A DNA stretch of 64,000 nt from Chloroflexota bacterium (GTDB lineage Bacteria > Chloroflexota > Anaerolineae > Anaerolineales > Villigracilaceae): positions 1-64,000 of the forward strand of contig JAJYLQ010000012.1 of assembly GCA_021787595.1 (NCBI GenBank). The letters run 5' to 3'. Positions 14,972-22,784 of this stretch are shown here, one piece after another. The number at the start of each line of letters is the position of its first letter. Positions within the stretch are counted from its first letter, which is position 1. Position numbers and translations under genes: made by a program. The notes below the pieces were generated by a model. It saw nothing but the letters and a program-made list of their open reading frames with translations. It made no database searches and was not told the DNA's origin.

Positions 14972-16207
14972 TCAATCCCTCATCTTTAATAATGCCGCGG
15001 CCATGAGAAGTCCGCAAACCGCAGAAAGTATGAACATCAGATTGAATCCGGACGCGTCTGCAATCCAACCCCCGATGACGGGCGCGAGAATCGTCGCCGG
15101 CGCGGGAATTGTATTGGCCAGCCCGATATAAATCGGGCGCTCCTCCGGATTTTTGGCAAAGCTGACGCTGAAAGCCAACGGAATTGTCCAAATAGCGACG
15201 GTGGCCGCGGCTTGCAAAAGAAAGATCGCATAAAACCATTCAGAAGAGGAAGCGAACCACGCGAGGAACGCGCTCAATGACGCGCCCAATGCGCCGAGCG
15301 CCATCACGCCGCGATGACTCCAGCGGTCACCCCAGCGTCCCATCAACGGACTCAAAACGATCTGTCCGATCAGGAGCATCGAAACCATGATGCTGGCCGC
15401 GGCATCGCTCATGCCAAACTGTCCAACGGCATAAATGATATAAAACGAAAAAGCCATCCCGGCAAACTGGCTGAGGACACGCACAAAAAGGAACATCCGA
15501 AAATTCGAATCGCTCCGCAGGATCGCAAGCGACTTTTTCAGGAATGCGGAAACTTGTTCTTTCTCTTTCGGTTGGGATTCCGGTTCGCGTGTCTGTGAAA
15601 GAAAAACAAACGAAACGGCCATCCATAAAAACGTCAGCGCAAAGCAAAGGCTGAAGTTCAACGGCCCCGCCACTTTGTCCAGGATGAGACCCGCCAAAAT
15701 CGCAGAGAGTCCGGCCATTCCATTGTACGCGGCAGACTGTGTCCCGAAGAATGTTCCATGCAATTCGACCGGCATCACTTTCGAAACCATGCTCGTCCAT
15801 GGATTGGCCGCCAGTCCCGCGCCAAATCCCTGCCAGACCAGCATCAAGAAGGTCAATACCAGCGCGGTCTCTTTTGTGACTTGAGGCGAGATGAACGCGA
15901 CGACCGCCAGGCCCAAATAGGGAACGCGTTCGTGAATCGTCATCAGCAAAACGAGAGGCTTGTAGCGCTTCATCCCGGACATCCAGCCGGCGGTGAGCAA
16001 TTGGGGCAGTTGCCAGCCGATATTGTGGACCGCGGGGACGAGGCCAACCAGCAGAGCGGAATCCGTGAGATGATGAACGAAGAGCGGAATGACCGCCGCG
16101 AATGAAGCGAAGCCAACACCGAAACCGAAGAAGCCGCCGTCGAACATACCGATGATGAAATTGAATCGCAAATGTTTGCGGATGAAGGCTTCGGCGTTTG
16201 GCAGCAT
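14972..16207 (-). CDS. MFS transporter
   Basis: This 411-residue protein has about 12 hydrophobic segments and major facilitator features, including GWMSGMKRYKPLV after helix 2 and PLMGRWGDRWSHRGVMALG between helices 8 and 9. The substrate cannot be predicted; it is not related to the ethanolamine transporters EutH or Eat. It precedes the eut operon on the same strand by 161 bp and diverges from the TetR/ABC operon, so it could belong to either the eut system or to efflux. A TAAAAT box seven bases upstream of the ATG suggests a leaderless or very short 5' end. Confidence 0.85.
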   Translation of the reverse strand: MLPNAEAFIRKHLRFNFIIGMFDGGFFGFGVGFASFAAVIPLFVHHLTDSALLVGLVPAVHNIGWQLPQLLTAGWMSGMKRYKPLVLLMTIHERVPYLGLAVVAFISPQVTKETALVLTFLMLVWQGFGAGLAANPWTSMVSKVMPVELHGTFFGTQSAAYNGMAGLSAILAGLILDKVAGPLNFSLCFALTFLWMAVSFVFLSQTREPESQPKEKEQVSAFLKKSLAILRSDSNFRMFLFVRVLSQFAGMAFSFYIIYAVGQFGMSDAAASIMVSMLLIGQIVLSPLMGRWGDRWSHRGVMALGALGASLSAFLAWFASSSEWFYAIFLLQAAATVAIWTIPLAFSVSFAKNPEERPIYIGLANTIPAPATILAPVIGGWIADASGFNLMFILSAVCGLLMAAALLKMRD

Positions 16208-16224
16208 GAAATGGATTTTATCAC

Positions 16225-16253
16225 TTGACAGATTGGCTCTTGTCGTCTAAAAT
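16225..16253 (+). promoter_or_regulatory. Strong sigma-70-type promoter of the ABC efflux operon
   Basis: TTGACA (16225-16230), exactly 17 bp, then TAAAAT (16248-16253). This is the best promoter match in the window. It is followed at once by the palindromic operator, so a bound repressor would cover the start point. Confidence 0.8.
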
Positions 16254-16277
16254 AAAAATGAACGCTCGTTCATTTTT
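16254..16277. promoter_or_regulatory. Palindromic operator, probable TetR-family site
   Basis: AAAAATGAACG-CT-CGTTCATTTTT is a perfect 24-bp palindrome with 11-bp arms. The core TGAACGCTCGTTCA resembles operators of AcrR/TetR-type repressors. It abuts the -10 box. The likely ligand is the TetR protein encoded at 16934 in the same operon, giving autoregulation; the divergent MFS gene starts only 47 bases away and may be controlled too. Confidence 0.75.
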
Positions 16278-16307
16278 ATAACTATTACCTGATTGGAGGA
16301 TGAAGTA

Positions 16308-16811
16308 ATGAAGAATGTCTTGAGGCACTTGAGCTCTTTCATCGCGCCGATTGTCGTGTGTATCGTGGTTCCCTATTTTATCCTCTTGTTCGAGCGACGC
16401 TTACCGATTCAATCGGCCATTACATCTTCGATCAGCTTGTTGATTCCTGGTTTAGCGATCATTGTTATCGGCCTCGCGCTGTTTACAGCGACCGCCAGGA
16501 TGTTCATTTTGATCGGCAACGGCACGATCATGCCGTGGGATCCGACGAGGAAGCTTATTGTTGCGAGTCTGTATTGCTATGTCAGAAATCCCATGATCCT
16601 GAGTCTTATCATTCTACAAATTGGCGAGGCAATCTTGTTTGCTTCGTATGGAATTGCCGCGTTGGCACTTTTTTTCTTTATTCTGAATACGGTTTATTTC
16701 ATATTGTCCGAAGAACCGGGATTGGAGAAGCGATTTGGGCAGGAGTATGTCGAATACAAGAAAAATGTCCCCAGATGGATTCCGAGACTAAAGCCGTGGC
16801 GGCCAGCTTGA
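16308..16811 (+). CDS. Isoprenylcysteine carboxyl methyltransferase (ICMT/PEMT)-like membrane protein
   Basis: This 167-residue protein has four or five hydrophobic segments and the C-terminal pattern of the ICMT/PEMT family: PWDPTRKLIVASLYCYVRNP, then SEEPGLEKRFGQEYVEYKK and VPRWIPR. Members bind S-adenosylmethionine and methylate lipids or small membrane substrates; the substrate here is unknown. It is the first gene after the operator. The ATG at 16308 has GGAGG eight bases upstream; an in-frame TTG at 16293 overlaps that site and is rejected. It may modify a compound exported by the ABC system. Confidence 0.8.
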   Translation: MKNVLRHLSSFIAPIVVCIVVPYFILLFERRLPIQSAITSSISLLIPGLAIIVIGLALFTATARMFILIGNGTIMPWDPTRKLIVASLYCYVRNPMILSLIILQIGEAILFASYGIAALALFFFILNTVYFILSEEPGLEKRFGQEYVEYKKNVPRWIPRLKPWRPA

Positions 16812-16848
16812 AAGATAACTTTGGTAAATTACTGGTTCGCGGCGGAGT

Positions 16849-16892
16849 GCGGACTTCAGTCCGCTTTTTGAAAAATGCAGACTAAAGTCTGC
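16849..16892. repeat. Paired small hairpins (GCGGACTTCAGTCCGC type)
   Basis: Two adjacent short palindromes, GCGGACTTCAGTCCGC and GCAGACTAAAGTCTGC, are separated by TTTTTGAAAAAT. This is a dispersed repeat style. The first hairpin plus T-run could also act as a weak terminator between the methyltransferase and tetR genes. Confidence 0.6.
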
Positions 16893-16933
16893 GATCTGCG
16901 AAATCTGTGATCGAGTTTTGAAAAGGCAATTGC

Positions 16934-17539
16934 ATGATCGAAGAGTCAATTTCAAAAGGGGAACGGACGCGGCGGGCAATTCTGGACGCCGCTTATAGTT
17001 TGATCATTGAACAAGGCTATGCCGCTACCTCCATGCGTCAGATCGCGGAACGGACTGGGCTTGCGCTGGGTGGAATCTACAATCATTTTTCATCGAAGGA
17101 AGAGGTTTTCAAAGCCATCATCGAGGAGCGTCATCCGTTCTTTCAAATCATTCCATTGCTCAATGCTGTGGAAGGTAAATCTGTGGAAGAGTTTGTCCGC
17201 AATGCGGCGCATTCACTTGTCGCCGAGCTCGGACACCATCCCGACTTCCTCAACCTGATGCTGACCGAGATCGTGGAGTTCAAAAGCCAGCATGTCTCTG
17301 TTGTCTTTGAGAAATTCCTGCCAATGATTATGCCGCTTGCAGAACGCATGGGAAAACTCGACGGCAACTTGCGGCGCATCCCTCCGCCAGTTCTATTGCG
17401 CGCATTTTTAGGTATGTTCTTTTCATACTACATTACTGAAATTCTGATTGGCCGCGCCATGCCGCCAGAAATGCAAACCCATGCGCTCGATTATTTTGTG
17501 GATATATTTTTGCGCGGGGCTTTAAAGGAGACCAAATGA
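16934..17539 (+). CDS. TetR family transcriptional regulator
   Basis: This 201-residue protein has a classical TetR N-terminal DNA-binding domain: RRAILDAAYSLIIEQGYAAT, SMRQIAERTGLALGGIYNHF and SSKEEVFKAIIEE. The C-terminal ligand domain is variable, as usual. Its stop overlaps the start of the ABC-2 permease gene by four bases, which ties it to the efflux genes. The most likely target is the palindrome at 16254-16277. Ligand unknown, probably a substrate of the pump. Confidence 0.92.
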   Translation: MIEESISKGERTRRAILDAAYSLIIEQGYAATSMRQIAERTGLALGGIYNHFSSKEEVFKAIIEERHPFFQIIPLLNAVEGKSVEEFVRNAAHSLVAELGHHPDFLNLMLTEIVEFKSQHVSVVFEKFLPMIMPLAERMGKLDGNLRRIPPPVLLRAFLGMFFSYYITEILIGRAMPPEMQTHALDYFVDIFLRGALKETK

Positions 17540-18663
17540 CGTTGCGCCTCGCTTCGATTGTTCGCAAGGAATTCATTCAAATCCTGCGTGACCCGCGCAC
17601 GCTGATCATGACACTGATCATCCCGATCATGCAGTTGTTCCTGCTTGGCTACGCGGCGACGACGGACATCAAGAACATTCCCATTGCTGTATGGGATCAG
17701 AGCCGTTCGCCGCAATCGCGCGCGCTGCTGGATGCATTCCGTTCAGCCAATTATTTTACGATTGCTTATGAAGTGGGATCTCAGCAGGATATTCAAACAT
17801 TGATCGAAGATGGCAGAGTCCGCGCCGCGCTGATCATTCCGCCTGATTATTCGCTGAGATTGGCTGAAGGCGACGCGCAAGTGTCCGTGATTTTGGATGG
17901 CTCCGATGCGACCAGTGGTTCCACCGCGCTATCGGCCTCCCAATTGATCGGACAGTCTTATTCAACAAAGATCATGACCGAAACCGCGTCCCGGCTTGGG
18001 CGCGGATCAGGGATCACGCCGCCGATTCAATTTCTGACTCAGGTTTGGTACAACCCAGACCTTGCCAGTGCCTACTTTATGATCCCCGGCGTGATTGGCA
18101 TGATTCTTTATGTAATTACCACGATGTTGACAGCGACAACGATCGTCCGCGAACGCGAACGCGGCACGATCGAGCAGCTCATCGTCACGCCCATCCGTTC
18201 GTGGGAACTTGTGGTCGGCAAAGTTCTTCCGTACGTTGTGCTTGGTTTTTTCGATACATTCGAAGTTCTGATTCTTGGGCATTGGTGGTTCGGCGTACCG
18301 GTGCGCGGCAGTCTCGCACTCGTTTTGGAATCATCTGGGTTGCTCCTGCTCTCCAGCCTCGGGATTGGACTCTTTGCTTCAACGATTGCGAATACGCAGC
18401 AGGAAGCCATGTTGGTGGTTTGGATGACACTCCTGCCGTCCATTTTTCTTTCCGGTTTCTTTTTTCCACTTGAAGCGATGCCTCCATTCCTGCAGGCTGT
18501 GGCATATATGATTCCTCTGCGTTATTACCTGATCATCATCCGTTCTCTCTTGATAAAAGGTGTGGGCTTAGCCGCTATTCAAACGGAGTTCATGACTCTT
18601 GCTGTCTTTGGATTGGTCATCATGGGCGCGGCCGCGGTGCGTTTCCGCAAGAGACTCGATTAG
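17536..18663 (+). CDS. ABC-2 type transporter permease (YhhJ/YbhS-like)
   Basis: This 375-residue membrane protein is the permease of an ABC-2 exporter. It begins with RKEFIQILRDPRTL and a first transmembrane helix, then an extracytoplasmic domain of about 140 residues, then five more helices with REREERGT-type text (RERERGTIEQLIVTPIRSWE), the ABC-2 signature. A membrane domain of this layout matches YhhJ/YbhS/YbhR. It starts inside the tetR stop. Only one permease gene is present for two ATPase genes, so it may act as a homodimer driven by an ATPase heterodimer. Confidence 0.92.
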   Translation: MTLRLASIVRKEFIQILRDPRTLIMTLIIPIMQLFLLGYAATTDIKNIPIAVWDQSRSPQSRALLDAFRSANYFTIAYEVGSQQDIQTLIEDGRVRAALIIPPDYSLRLAEGDAQVSVILDGSDATSGSTALSASQLIGQSYSTKIMTETASRLGRGSGITPPIQFLTQVWYNPDLASAYFMIPGVIGMILYVITTMLTATTIVRERERGTIEQLIVTPIRSWELVVGKVLPYVVLGFFDTFEVLILGHWWFGVPVRGSLALVLESSGLLLLSSLGIGLFASTIANTQQEAMLVVWMTLLPSIFLSGFFFPLEAMPPFLQAVAYMIPLRYYLIIIRSLLIKGVGLAAIQTEFMTLAVFGLVIMGAAAVRFRKRLD

Positions 18664-18673
18664 TAATGTCGAG

Positions 18674-18713
18674 TGTCATTGCGAGTGGCGCCTTGGCGCC
18701 ACTCGCAATGACA
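18674..18713. repeat. Minimal perfect palindrome, TGTCATTGCGAG family
   Basis: TGTCATTGCGAGTGGCGCC-TT-GGCGCCACTCGCAATGACA is a perfect 40-bp palindrome with 19-bp arms. It is the shortest member of the family and lies between the permease and first ATPase gene. In RNA it would form a very stable hairpin inside the operon. Confidence 0.9.
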
Positions 18714-18740
18714 TGCTAATTTGGCAAAGATGAAAAAACA

Positions 18741-19730
18741 ATGTCAGATATAAATTTGATCGAAGCAAAGAATCTTTACCGATACTTCGGCGAGACACAC
18801 GCAGTGGACGGCGTTTCAATCAGCGTCAAAGCCGGTGAGATTTACGGCCTGGTCGGCTCGGATGGCGCGGGCAAGACCACGACCATGCGACTCCTGGTTG
18901 GCGCATTATTAGCAGATTCAGGTGATGCAACTATTTGTGGCTATGATGTAAAGAAGCATACCGAGGACGCGCGTGCCCAGCTTGGTTATCTTTCACAACG
19001 TTTTTCGTTGTATGAAGATCTGACGGTTCTGGAAAACATTCGGTTCTTCGCGGAAGTACGCGGATTGAAACCGAATGAATGGTATCCACGCTCGATGGAG
19101 ATTCTTGAATTCGTCGGGTTGGCAAATTTCGCCTCGCGCCGCGCTGGTCAGCTTTCCGGCGGGATGAAACAAAAATTGGGATTGGCTTCGGCGCTGGTGA
19201 CTCGTCCGCGCGTGCTGCTGCTCGATGAACCCACCACTGGCGTTGATCCGGTGACGCGTCAGGACTTCTGGCAATTACTGATTCAGATCACATCGGCCCC
19301 CCTCAACCCATCTCCTCTCCCAGCGGGAGAGGGGCAAAGGGGTGAGGGAGAAGTCGCCGTTCTTATTTCCACACCCTACATGGACGAAGCCGCGCGCTGC
19401 AACCGCGTTGGATTCATGCGGCACGGAAAGATCATCGCAGAGGGCACGCCGTCGCAGCTTCGTTCGCGGCTCACGGATCGAGTCATCGAACTGCGCGGAT
19501 CACCGCTCAAACTTCTTCGCCAGGTTGCGCATCGAGATTCTGATGTCGAAGACGTGCGCGCGTTCGGCGACCGGCTGCATTTACGCGTCAGAGAAGGAAA
19601 GGCTGATTTAGTGGCGAGCCGCCTGCCGTCCGCGATACGAAGCGAAGGCGGGGAGGTGGATGACCTGCGCATCATCCCGGCTGTGCTCGAAGATGTCTTC
19701 ATTGAATTGTCGGAGCAAGCTTATGAATGA
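18741..19730 (+). CDS. ABC transporter ATPase with repeat-derived insertion
   Basis: This 329-residue ATPase powers the ABC-2 exporter. It has Walker A (GSDGAGKTTT), Q-loop, signature LSGGMKQKLGLASAL and Walker B (RVLLLDEPTTGVDP). Between the D-loop helix (FWQLLIQITS) and the H-loop strand (VAVLISTPYMDEA) about 18 residues (APLNPSPLPAGEGQRGEG) are encoded by a dispersed palindromic repeat at 19300-19348. Relatives run directly from helix to strand. The reading frame is kept, so the protein is probably still made; the position is a surface turn. It overlaps the next ATPase gene by eight bases. Confidence 0.92.
   Translation: MSDINLIEAKNLYRYFGETHAVDGVSISVKAGEIYGLVGSDGAGKTTTMRLLVGALLADSGDATICGYDVKKHTEDARAQLGYLSQRFSLYEDLTVLENIRFFAEVRGLKPNEWYPRSMEILEFVGLANFASRRAGQLSGGMKQKLGLASALVTRPRVLLLDEPTTGVDPVTRQDFWQLLIQITSAPLNPSPLPAGEGQRGEGEVAVLISTPYMDEAARCNRVGFMRHGKIIAEGTPSQLRSRLTDRVIELRGSPLKLLRQVAHRDSDVEDVRAFGDRLHLRVREGKADLVASRLPSAIRSEGGEVDDLRIIPAVLEDVFIELSEQAYE
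19300..19348. repeat. In-frame palindromic repeat inside an ABC ATPase gene
   Basis: CCCTCAACCC ... CTCTCCC-AGC-GGGAGAG ... GGGGTGAGGG. Related units lie at 43946-44004 and 50594-50660, each in or overlapping a gene and each giving the peptide text 'PSPLP' or similar. The insertion length preserves the frame. Confidence 0.85.
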
Positions 19731-20631
19731 GGCCGTTGTCCGCGTTGAAAATCTCACGCGCCGCTTCGGCGAATTTGTCGCCGTGGATCACGTCAACTTC
19801 GAAGTGGGCGCGGGCGAGATCGTTGGTTATCTTGGCCCGAATGGTTCGGGCAAGACCACGACCATCCGCATGTTGCTTGGCCTGCTCGCACCGAGTGATG
19901 GCAGGGCGACCGTGTTGGGATTCGACGCGTTCCGTCAAAGCGAAGAGGTGCGCGCCCGTGCCGGATACATGTCGCAGAAATTTGCGCTTTATGACGATTT
20001 GACCGTGATGGAAAATTTGGTTTTCTATGGCGGCGTGTATGGCATTCGGGACAAGGAACGCATCAAGGCGACCATCGAGCTGGTCGGACTCAACGGGCAT
20101 GAGTCCACGCTGACGCGTTCGCTCTCCGCCGGATGGCGCCAGCGGCTCGCGTTGGGCATCGCGGTGGTGCATCAACCGAAATTGCTTTTCCTCGACGAGC
20201 CGACCTCCGGCGTGGACCCGACCGCCCGCCGCGCCTTTTGGGATTTGATCTATGAAATGGCAGAAAGCGGCGTGACGATTTTGGTCACCACGCATTACAT
20301 GGACGAAGCCGAATATTGCGAGCGCGTGGGCATCATGCGTGACGGAAAATTATTAGCGATGGATACGCCGTCGAATTTGAAAGCGAAAGTGATTCCCGGC
20401 GACGTGTGGGAAGTCTTTGCCGAGCCGTTGCAAGATGGACTCGCCGCATTGCATGATGTGAGTGGCGTATTGCGAGTTGGACTCGCTGGCGATCATATCC
20501 GCACGATCACTGAACGCGGCATGAAGAGTGATGCTTTGCAAAAGGCGTTGAAAGATAAAGATGTGAATGTAAGTAATATTGCCCCCGGCGAGCCGACGCT
20601 GGAGGATGTGTTTCTTTCGTTAGCGCGTTAA
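19723..20631 (+). CDS. ABC transporter ATPase (second)
   Basis: This 302-residue ATPase is the partner of the preceding one. It has Walker A (GPNGSGKTTT), signature region LSAGWRQRLALGIAVVHQP, Walker B (KLLFLDEPTSGVDP) and H-loop (TTHYMDEAEYCERV). The signature LSAGW differs from the usual LSGGx, which may make one of the two nucleotide sites weaker, as in asymmetric exporters. In enterobacterial YbhF two such ATPases are fused in one chain; here they are separate. The ATG at 19723 overlaps the previous stop. A strong hairpin follows the stop codon. Confidence 0.92.
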   Translation: MNEAVVRVENLTRRFGEFVAVDHVNFEVGAGEIVGYLGPNGSGKTTTIRMLLGLLAPSDGRATVLGFDAFRQSEEVRARAGYMSQKFALYDDLTVMENLVFYGGVYGIRDKERIKATIELVGLNGHESTLTRSLSAGWRQRLALGIAVVHQPKLLFLDEPTSGVDPTARRAFWDLIYEMAESGVTILVTTHYMDEAEYCERVGIMRDGKLLAMDTPSNLKAKVIPGDVWEVFAEPLQDGLAALHDVSGVLRVGLAGDHIRTITERGMKSDALQKALKDKDVNVSNIAPGEPTLEDVFLSLAR

Positions 20632-20677
20632 AAAGTTGGCAGGTTGGGATGTTGAAACTTGCCAACCTGCCAACTTT
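20632..20677. terminator. Strong hairpin after the ABC operon
   Basis: AAAGTTGGCAGGTTGG (20632-20647) and CCAACCTGCCAACTTT (20662-20677) form a perfect 16-bp stem immediately after the ATPase stop. There is no long T-run, but the A/T ends (AAA/TTT) may allow termination in both directions, since the next gene converges on this point. Confidence 0.6.
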
Positions 20678-20693
20678 CTGACGCCGAATTATT

Positions 20694-20906
20694 TTACTGG
20701 CTTTGTTTTGCTGGCGCTTCAGGGATGATGATCGCCATGATGATATAAGCGATAACAACCCCCGGGCCGGTGAGAAACAGAAGAAGCACAGCGACCAGGC
20801 GAATCACGGTTGGGTCAATATTCGAATATTCGCCGATACCGGCGCAAATCCCCGCAATCATGCGATTGGCTGTACTGCGTGTCAATTGCTTATAGGAAGT
20901 GTTCAT
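20694..20906 (-). CDS. PspC domain protein
   Basis: This 70-residue protein is a stand-alone PspC domain: LTRSTANRMIAGICAGIGEY and NIDPTVIRLVAVLLLFL, followed by a second hydrophobic segment and a short tail. PspC proteins are small inner-membrane proteins linked to envelope stress sensing. No other psp gene is near. The ATG at 20906 has AAAGGAGA upstream; an earlier in-frame start at 20936 does not. Confidence 0.88.
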   Translation of the reverse strand: MNTSYKQLTRSTANRMIAGICAGIGEYSNIDPTVIRLVAVLLLFLTGPGVVIAYIIMAIIIPEAPAKQSQ

Positions 20907-20965
20907 GCGATTCTCCTTTTGATTTCTACCAGACATACGCAGTCGTTTTCAAAAGGTCGCAGGCA

Positions 20966-21341
20966 TTATTCGTTCAGATATTTCTGCGCGGCTTCCAGAA
21001 ATTCGCGTGCTTGATTTATTAGGTTGGCAGCAATTTGGGGACCTACAGTTTCATCTATGTTGTAATCGCCGGTTACACGTACATCAAAACCATCGACAAG
21101 CCAACGATGGAATTTAGGGTCGAGTTCTTTTGTCTTTGCAAAACAGCCCATATGCTCCAATGACTTTTCCGTGAGTGCTGAATTCCAAACCTTTTTCTGC
21201 AAGTAAAGCCTCAGCTGTATAAAACATTGCATAATAAGCGCGCCCGGCTGCCATTTCCGGTTTGTTCATGTCGAGTATACCCTCGGCAACTTCGATGGCA
21301 TCCAAGGCCCTTTTCAGGAATTTACGAGTCCGCTCATTCAT
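20966..21341 (-). pseudogene. HEPN domain protein (toxin half of MNT/HEPN pair), frameshifted
   Basis: Two overlapping frames together give one HEPN domain of about 124 residues. Frame 1 (from 21341) covers RALDAIEVAEGILDMNKPEM, GRAYYAMFYTAEALLAEKGL and GAYGLF; frame 2 resumes with AKTKELDPKFHRWL, VRVTGDYNI and ANLINQAREFLEAAQ. The switch is at a TTTT run near 21140, where one extra T (or two missing) breaks the frame. HEPN proteins are RNases kept in check by the partner nucleotidyltransferase. The break is either a real inactivation or an assembly error. The start overlaps the stop of the partner gene by four bases. Confidence 0.75.
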
Positions 21342-21670
21342 GCAGGCTGTCCATCGTGATGAATGTTTTTTAGCAGAGGCGTCTCGGCGCGTTTCCATTT
21401 TTCTTCCGACATGATAATTCGACTCACCAGAACATCATAGTCGAGAGACACATTCGAGATAAGTTCGCCCGTTCTTTCAATTTCTTCCCAATAACTTTTG
21501 TAATCCTTCAGCAGAATCATCACATCCACATCCGAGCCTTGACGATAATCCCCGCGCGCATACGAGCCATATAAATAAACAGCTTTCAATTGGTCACCGT
21601 AAATGCGGACGAGACCTTCTTTCAGGTCCCTCATGAGCTTCCTGACATGCGCCGGCACTTTCCTGTTCAT
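21338..21670 (-). CDS. MNT-family nucleotidyltransferase (antitoxin half of MNT/HEPN pair)
   Basis: This 110-residue protein is a minimal nucleotidyltransferase with the diagnostic GSx10DxD motif (YGSYARGDYRQGSDVDVMI). In studied MntA/HepT pairs such proteins add AMP to the HEPN RNase and neutralise it. It sits directly upstream of, and overlaps by ATGA, the HEPN gene, the normal order for this type. With the HEPN gene frameshifted, the antitoxin may be an orphan. Confidence 0.88.
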   Translation of the reverse strand: MNRKVPAHVRKLMRDLKEGLVRIYGDQLKAVYLYGSYARGDYRQGSDVDVMILLKDYKSYWEEIERTGELISNVSLDYDVLVSRIIMSEEKWKRAETPLLKNIHHDGQPA

Positions 21671-21685
21671 GTTTTTATTTTACTC

Positions 21686-22051
21686 TTATTTATATTTTCT
21701 ACTCTCGACAAAGTTCATGCCTGCTGCAACAAGTAGAAAGAATCCAAGCACCATGAATAATACGGCTTGCAGACCAAGCCATCTCAATTGCCATAGTCCA
21801 AACCCCGCAAACGCAAAACCGACCAACCCATAAAATATTGCATTGCGCAAATAGTTCGAGCCGATGCGTTTTGCCTGCATAATATTCCGCTGAGCAAGCT
21901 GATTCAGATCGCGAACTTGTTCCTCATGGCGATTCTTGCAAGCCAGACAATCATCAATTAACGCGGCACAATCGGAGCAGAGTCCGCGTTGACAGTGTTT
22001 ACATATTCCAACCGCAGGTTTATCAGGATGATAGAAGCAAACCATTTTCAT
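21686..22051 (-). CDS. Small membrane protein with B-box-like zinc finger
   Basis: This protein of about 121 residues starts with a zinc-binding domain: CFYHPDKPAVGICKHCQRGL then CSDCAALIDDCLACKNRHE, a Cys/His spacing like B-box fingers found N-terminally in bacterial membrane proteins. Two hydrophobic helices follow (AIFYGLVGFAFAGFGLW and LQAVLFMVLGFFLLVAAGM). Function unknown. The start is uncertain: ATG codons at 22051 and 22045 are both possible and neither has a clear Shine-Dalgarno, because the sequence upstream is a dispersed repeat. Confidence 0.75.
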   Translation of the reverse strand: MKMVCFYHPDKPAVGICKHCQRGLCSDCAALIDDCLACKNRHEEQVRDLNQLAQRNIMQAKRIGSNYLRNAIFYGLVGFAFAGFGLWQLRWLGLQAVLFMVLGFFLLVAAGMNFVESRKYK

Positions 22052-22053
22052 GA

Positions 22054-22165
22054 TGTCATTGCGAGCGAGCATTGGCGAGCGTGGCAATCTCCTATTTGTA
22101 TGTTAGCTGAGATTGCCGCGACCTCTGCGGGGTCTCACAACCCTGAAAGGGCGCAGGGCGTTGAG
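22054..22165. repeat. TGTCATTGCGAG-family repeat, diverged right end
   Basis: The left end TGTCATTGCGAG and inner GGCAATCTCC ... GAGATTGCCGCGACC are clear; the right end (CGGGGTCTCACAACCC) has diverged from CTCGCAATGACA. It lies between the zinc-finger protein and yjbQ and may supply the short 5' end of the former. Confidence 0.65.
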
Positions 22166-22190
22166 ATGGTTGCCAGAGTAGCAAACCAAA

Positions 22191-22603
22191 TTATTCGCCA
22201 ATAAGTTGTAAGATTAATTCTCTTTTTCGCGGCCTGTTGTCAAAGTCTACATAAATGATTTGCTGCCACGTTCCCAGCGTCAAGCGTCCGTTCACAAATG
22301 GAACCTCAATGACGGTCCGAGCAAACTGGCGCGCACATGACTGTGTCCATTGCCCCAACGCGCGTTGTGAGCGTATTCTCGATTTGGCGGGATGATTTCA
22401 TCGAACAATCTTCGCAGATCGCCAAGCACGCCGCTCTCGTATTCGATAGTGGTCAACGCGCTTGTGGAAGATGGACAAAAGATCGTGACCGTCCCATCTT
22501 TGAGTTCGCTTTCGGCAACCCGATGCGAGACTTGATCTGTAATGTCATGAATGTCCGCGTTGCCGCGAGTGGATAATGCAATGGAGAATGATTTGACCGG
22601 CAT
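22191..22603 (-). pseudogene. yjbQ: YjbQ family protein (secondary thiamine-phosphate synthase type), frameshifted
   Basis: The first frame (22603 down to about 22300) shows the YjbQ family: FSIALSTRGNADIHDITDQV, VTIFCPSSTSALTTIEYE, then HARWGNGHSHVRASLLGPSL-type text. The other frame continues with EVPFVNGRLTLGTWQQIIYV and DFDNRPRKRELILQ and stops at 22191. One missing base just after GPSL (near 22305) explains the break. Together they give the usual length of about 137 residues. YjbQ proteins complement thiamine-phosphate synthase mutants but their true role is unclear. Either the gene is dead or the base call is wrong; an independent frameshift lies 1.2 kb away. Confidence 0.8.
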
Positions 22604-22699
22604 ATCGTGATTGACCTAAGTTACTGCTTTCTGTAGTAAGAACACACAACATGTCGCCAAGAGGAAGCGTTTTCCTGCCTGCGAGCAGGCAAATGTGCG

Positions 22700-22758
22700 A
22701 CTGAAAGGTCTCCGCCGCGAAGCGGCGGGGATTCTTCGCTTCGCTCAGAATGACACTT
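22700..22758. repeat. Dispersed repeat (cgccgcgaagcggcgg + cttcgctcagaatgaca)
   Basis: TCTCCGCCGCGAAGCGGCGG followed by GATTCTTCGCTTCGCTCAG and AATGACAC. The second half matches 5010-5037. It fills the gap between yjbQ and the GyrI-like gene. Confidence 0.6.
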
Positions 22759-22784
22759 GAAAGGGAGGTGGCAACTTGAATCAA

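Noticed and set aside
14972-16207. MFS protein as an ethanolamine permease
   Set aside because: It shows MFS features and no similarity to EutH or Eat; position alone is not enough evidence.
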